Assembly (NCBI GenBank): GCA_022865725.1
Contig: JALHTP010000271.1
Span: forward strand, 1 to 5,596
Length of the DNA stretch: 5,596 nucleotides
DNA from: Methyloceanibacter sp.
GTDB taxonomy: Bacteria; Pseudomonadota; Alphaproteobacteria; Rhizobiales; Methyloligellaceae
Direction: 5' to 3'
The notes under the pieces were generated by a model, which did no database searches, was not told where the DNA came from, and saw nothing but the letters and a program-made list of their open reading frames with translations. How positions within the stretch are numbered: position 1 is the first letter of the stretch; each line of letters begins with the position of its first letter. Position numbers and translations under genes: made by a program. Shown here piece by piece: positions 5,249 to 5,596 of the stretch.

Positions 5249-5596
5249 TCATGCGGTGGCGGATGCCCCGGCCCAAGTGCGGATGAACCGGCGCGAAGCT
5301 CCTTGAAATGCGGTCGGCGCAGCAGATGACGTTGATGGGTGAAAGCGTTGAATGTGGCGGCATGGATGGCGAGGAAACGTTGGGCTGAGCCGGGTGATTT
5401 GAACCGCTGCAGTTTTCGTTCGCGGCGTCGTATCGGCTGATGCGAGTTCTCCGCCCTGTTGTTTGCTCGCAAGCCCCGATCGTGCTCAGCCGTGAGCCCG
5501 ATCGCGCGGAACGCTGCCGGATAGGATCGCAGCCGGTCGGTCACAACCCGGCTCGGCGCAAAGCCGTGCTTCTTAAGCAATTTCACCATGAGTTTC
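5249..5596 (-). CDS. IS6-family transposase, C-terminal part, probably frameshifted near its end
   Basis: This is the C-terminal part of a DDE transposase that catalyses replicative transposition of the element; the N-terminus and first catalytic Asp are beyond the right edge. Visible are V-V-T-D-R-L-R-S-Y with the second catalytic Asp (about 5536-5538), and N-N-R-A-E-N-S-H with the catalytic Glu (about 5449-5451), followed by P-I-R-R-R-E-R-K, Q-R-F-K-S and A-Q-R-F-L-A-I-H-A-A, all typical of the family. The frame stays open past the IS end and into the host gene to 4786, giving an unusual tail from about 5289 onward. Moving one frame at about 5287-5290 instead gives R-A-G-F-I-R-T-W-A-G-A-S-A-T-A and a TGA at 5251-5249, matching the spacing of the usual R-A-E-A-F-x-x-W ending. 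I therefore place the original end at 5249 and suspect a one-base loss. The ATG at 5589-5587 is internal, not the start. Confidence 0.82.

Larger units (their letters stand above)
5195..5596 (-). mobile_element. IS6-family insertion sequence, one end and partial body
   Basis: Radical SAM coding sequence stops abruptly at about 5194, and the following bases start GGCTTTGTCAC, resembling the GGCTCTGTTGC-type terminal repeats of IS6-family elements. The element then contains an IS6-type transposase on the minus strand, so this is its transposase-3' end. The other end, and any 8-base target duplication, lie beyond the right edge. The exact boundary could be a base earlier, since position 5194 is also G. 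Confidence 0.82.

Noticed and set aside
1..5596. CRISPR array, tRNA or rRNA genes
   Set aside because: No regularly spaced repeats, cloverleaf-like sequence or rRNA-like segment was noticed on either strand by reading.

Overview
The window looks like an alphaproteobacterial chromosome segment. It is GC-rich, and its core is the divergent pair zinc-ribbon protein / ftsE-ftsX followed by a YdcF-type (DUF218) envelope protein and a PlsC-type acyltransferase, an order I associate with Alphaproteobacteria. GTG starts (ftsE, ftsX, the DUF218 gene) and a probable TTG start are frequent. Order-level assignment (Hyphomicrobiales or Rhodospirillales) cannot be made from this stretch.

Layout. Positions 1-361 hold, on the minus strand, the N-terminal 120 codons of a four-cysteine zinc-ribbon protein that runs off the left edge. 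A 134-base divergent spacer (362-495) carries a candidate promoter and a hairpin over the ftsE ribosome-binding site. A plus-strand cluster follows: ftsE (496-1152), ftsX (1159-2157), a DUF218 membrane-anchored protein (2253-2936) and plsC (2952-3683). Then comes a separately promoted conserved hypothetical gene (3757-4233), and a 291-base spacer (4234-4524) with no supported gene.

From 4525 the character changes. A radical SAM protein with an N-terminal SPASM/twitch-like cysteine region is readable only by switching frame twice, and it is cut at about 5194 by the left end of an IS6-family insertion sequence. The IS transposase lies on the minus strand and leaves the window at the right edge. 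It too seems to have a frameshift near its C-terminus. The genes to the left are intact, so this right-hand part is best read as a decaying accessory patch; local assembly or sequencing errors remain possible for the single-base shifts.

How the genes fit together. FtsE (ATPase) and FtsX (membrane subunit) form the complex that links cytokinesis to control of peptidoglycan hydrolases. The DUF218 protein is a predicted inner-membrane protein of the group containing SanA/ElyC/YdcF, which is tied to envelope integrity. PlsC makes phosphatidic acid for membrane phospholipids. The cluster is therefore an envelope growth and division module. I saw no evidence of a new defence or mobile system. The most notable points are the disrupted radical SAM gene with its IS insertion, the unnamed 158-residue protein, and the possible translational-control hairpins in the ftsE upstream spacer.
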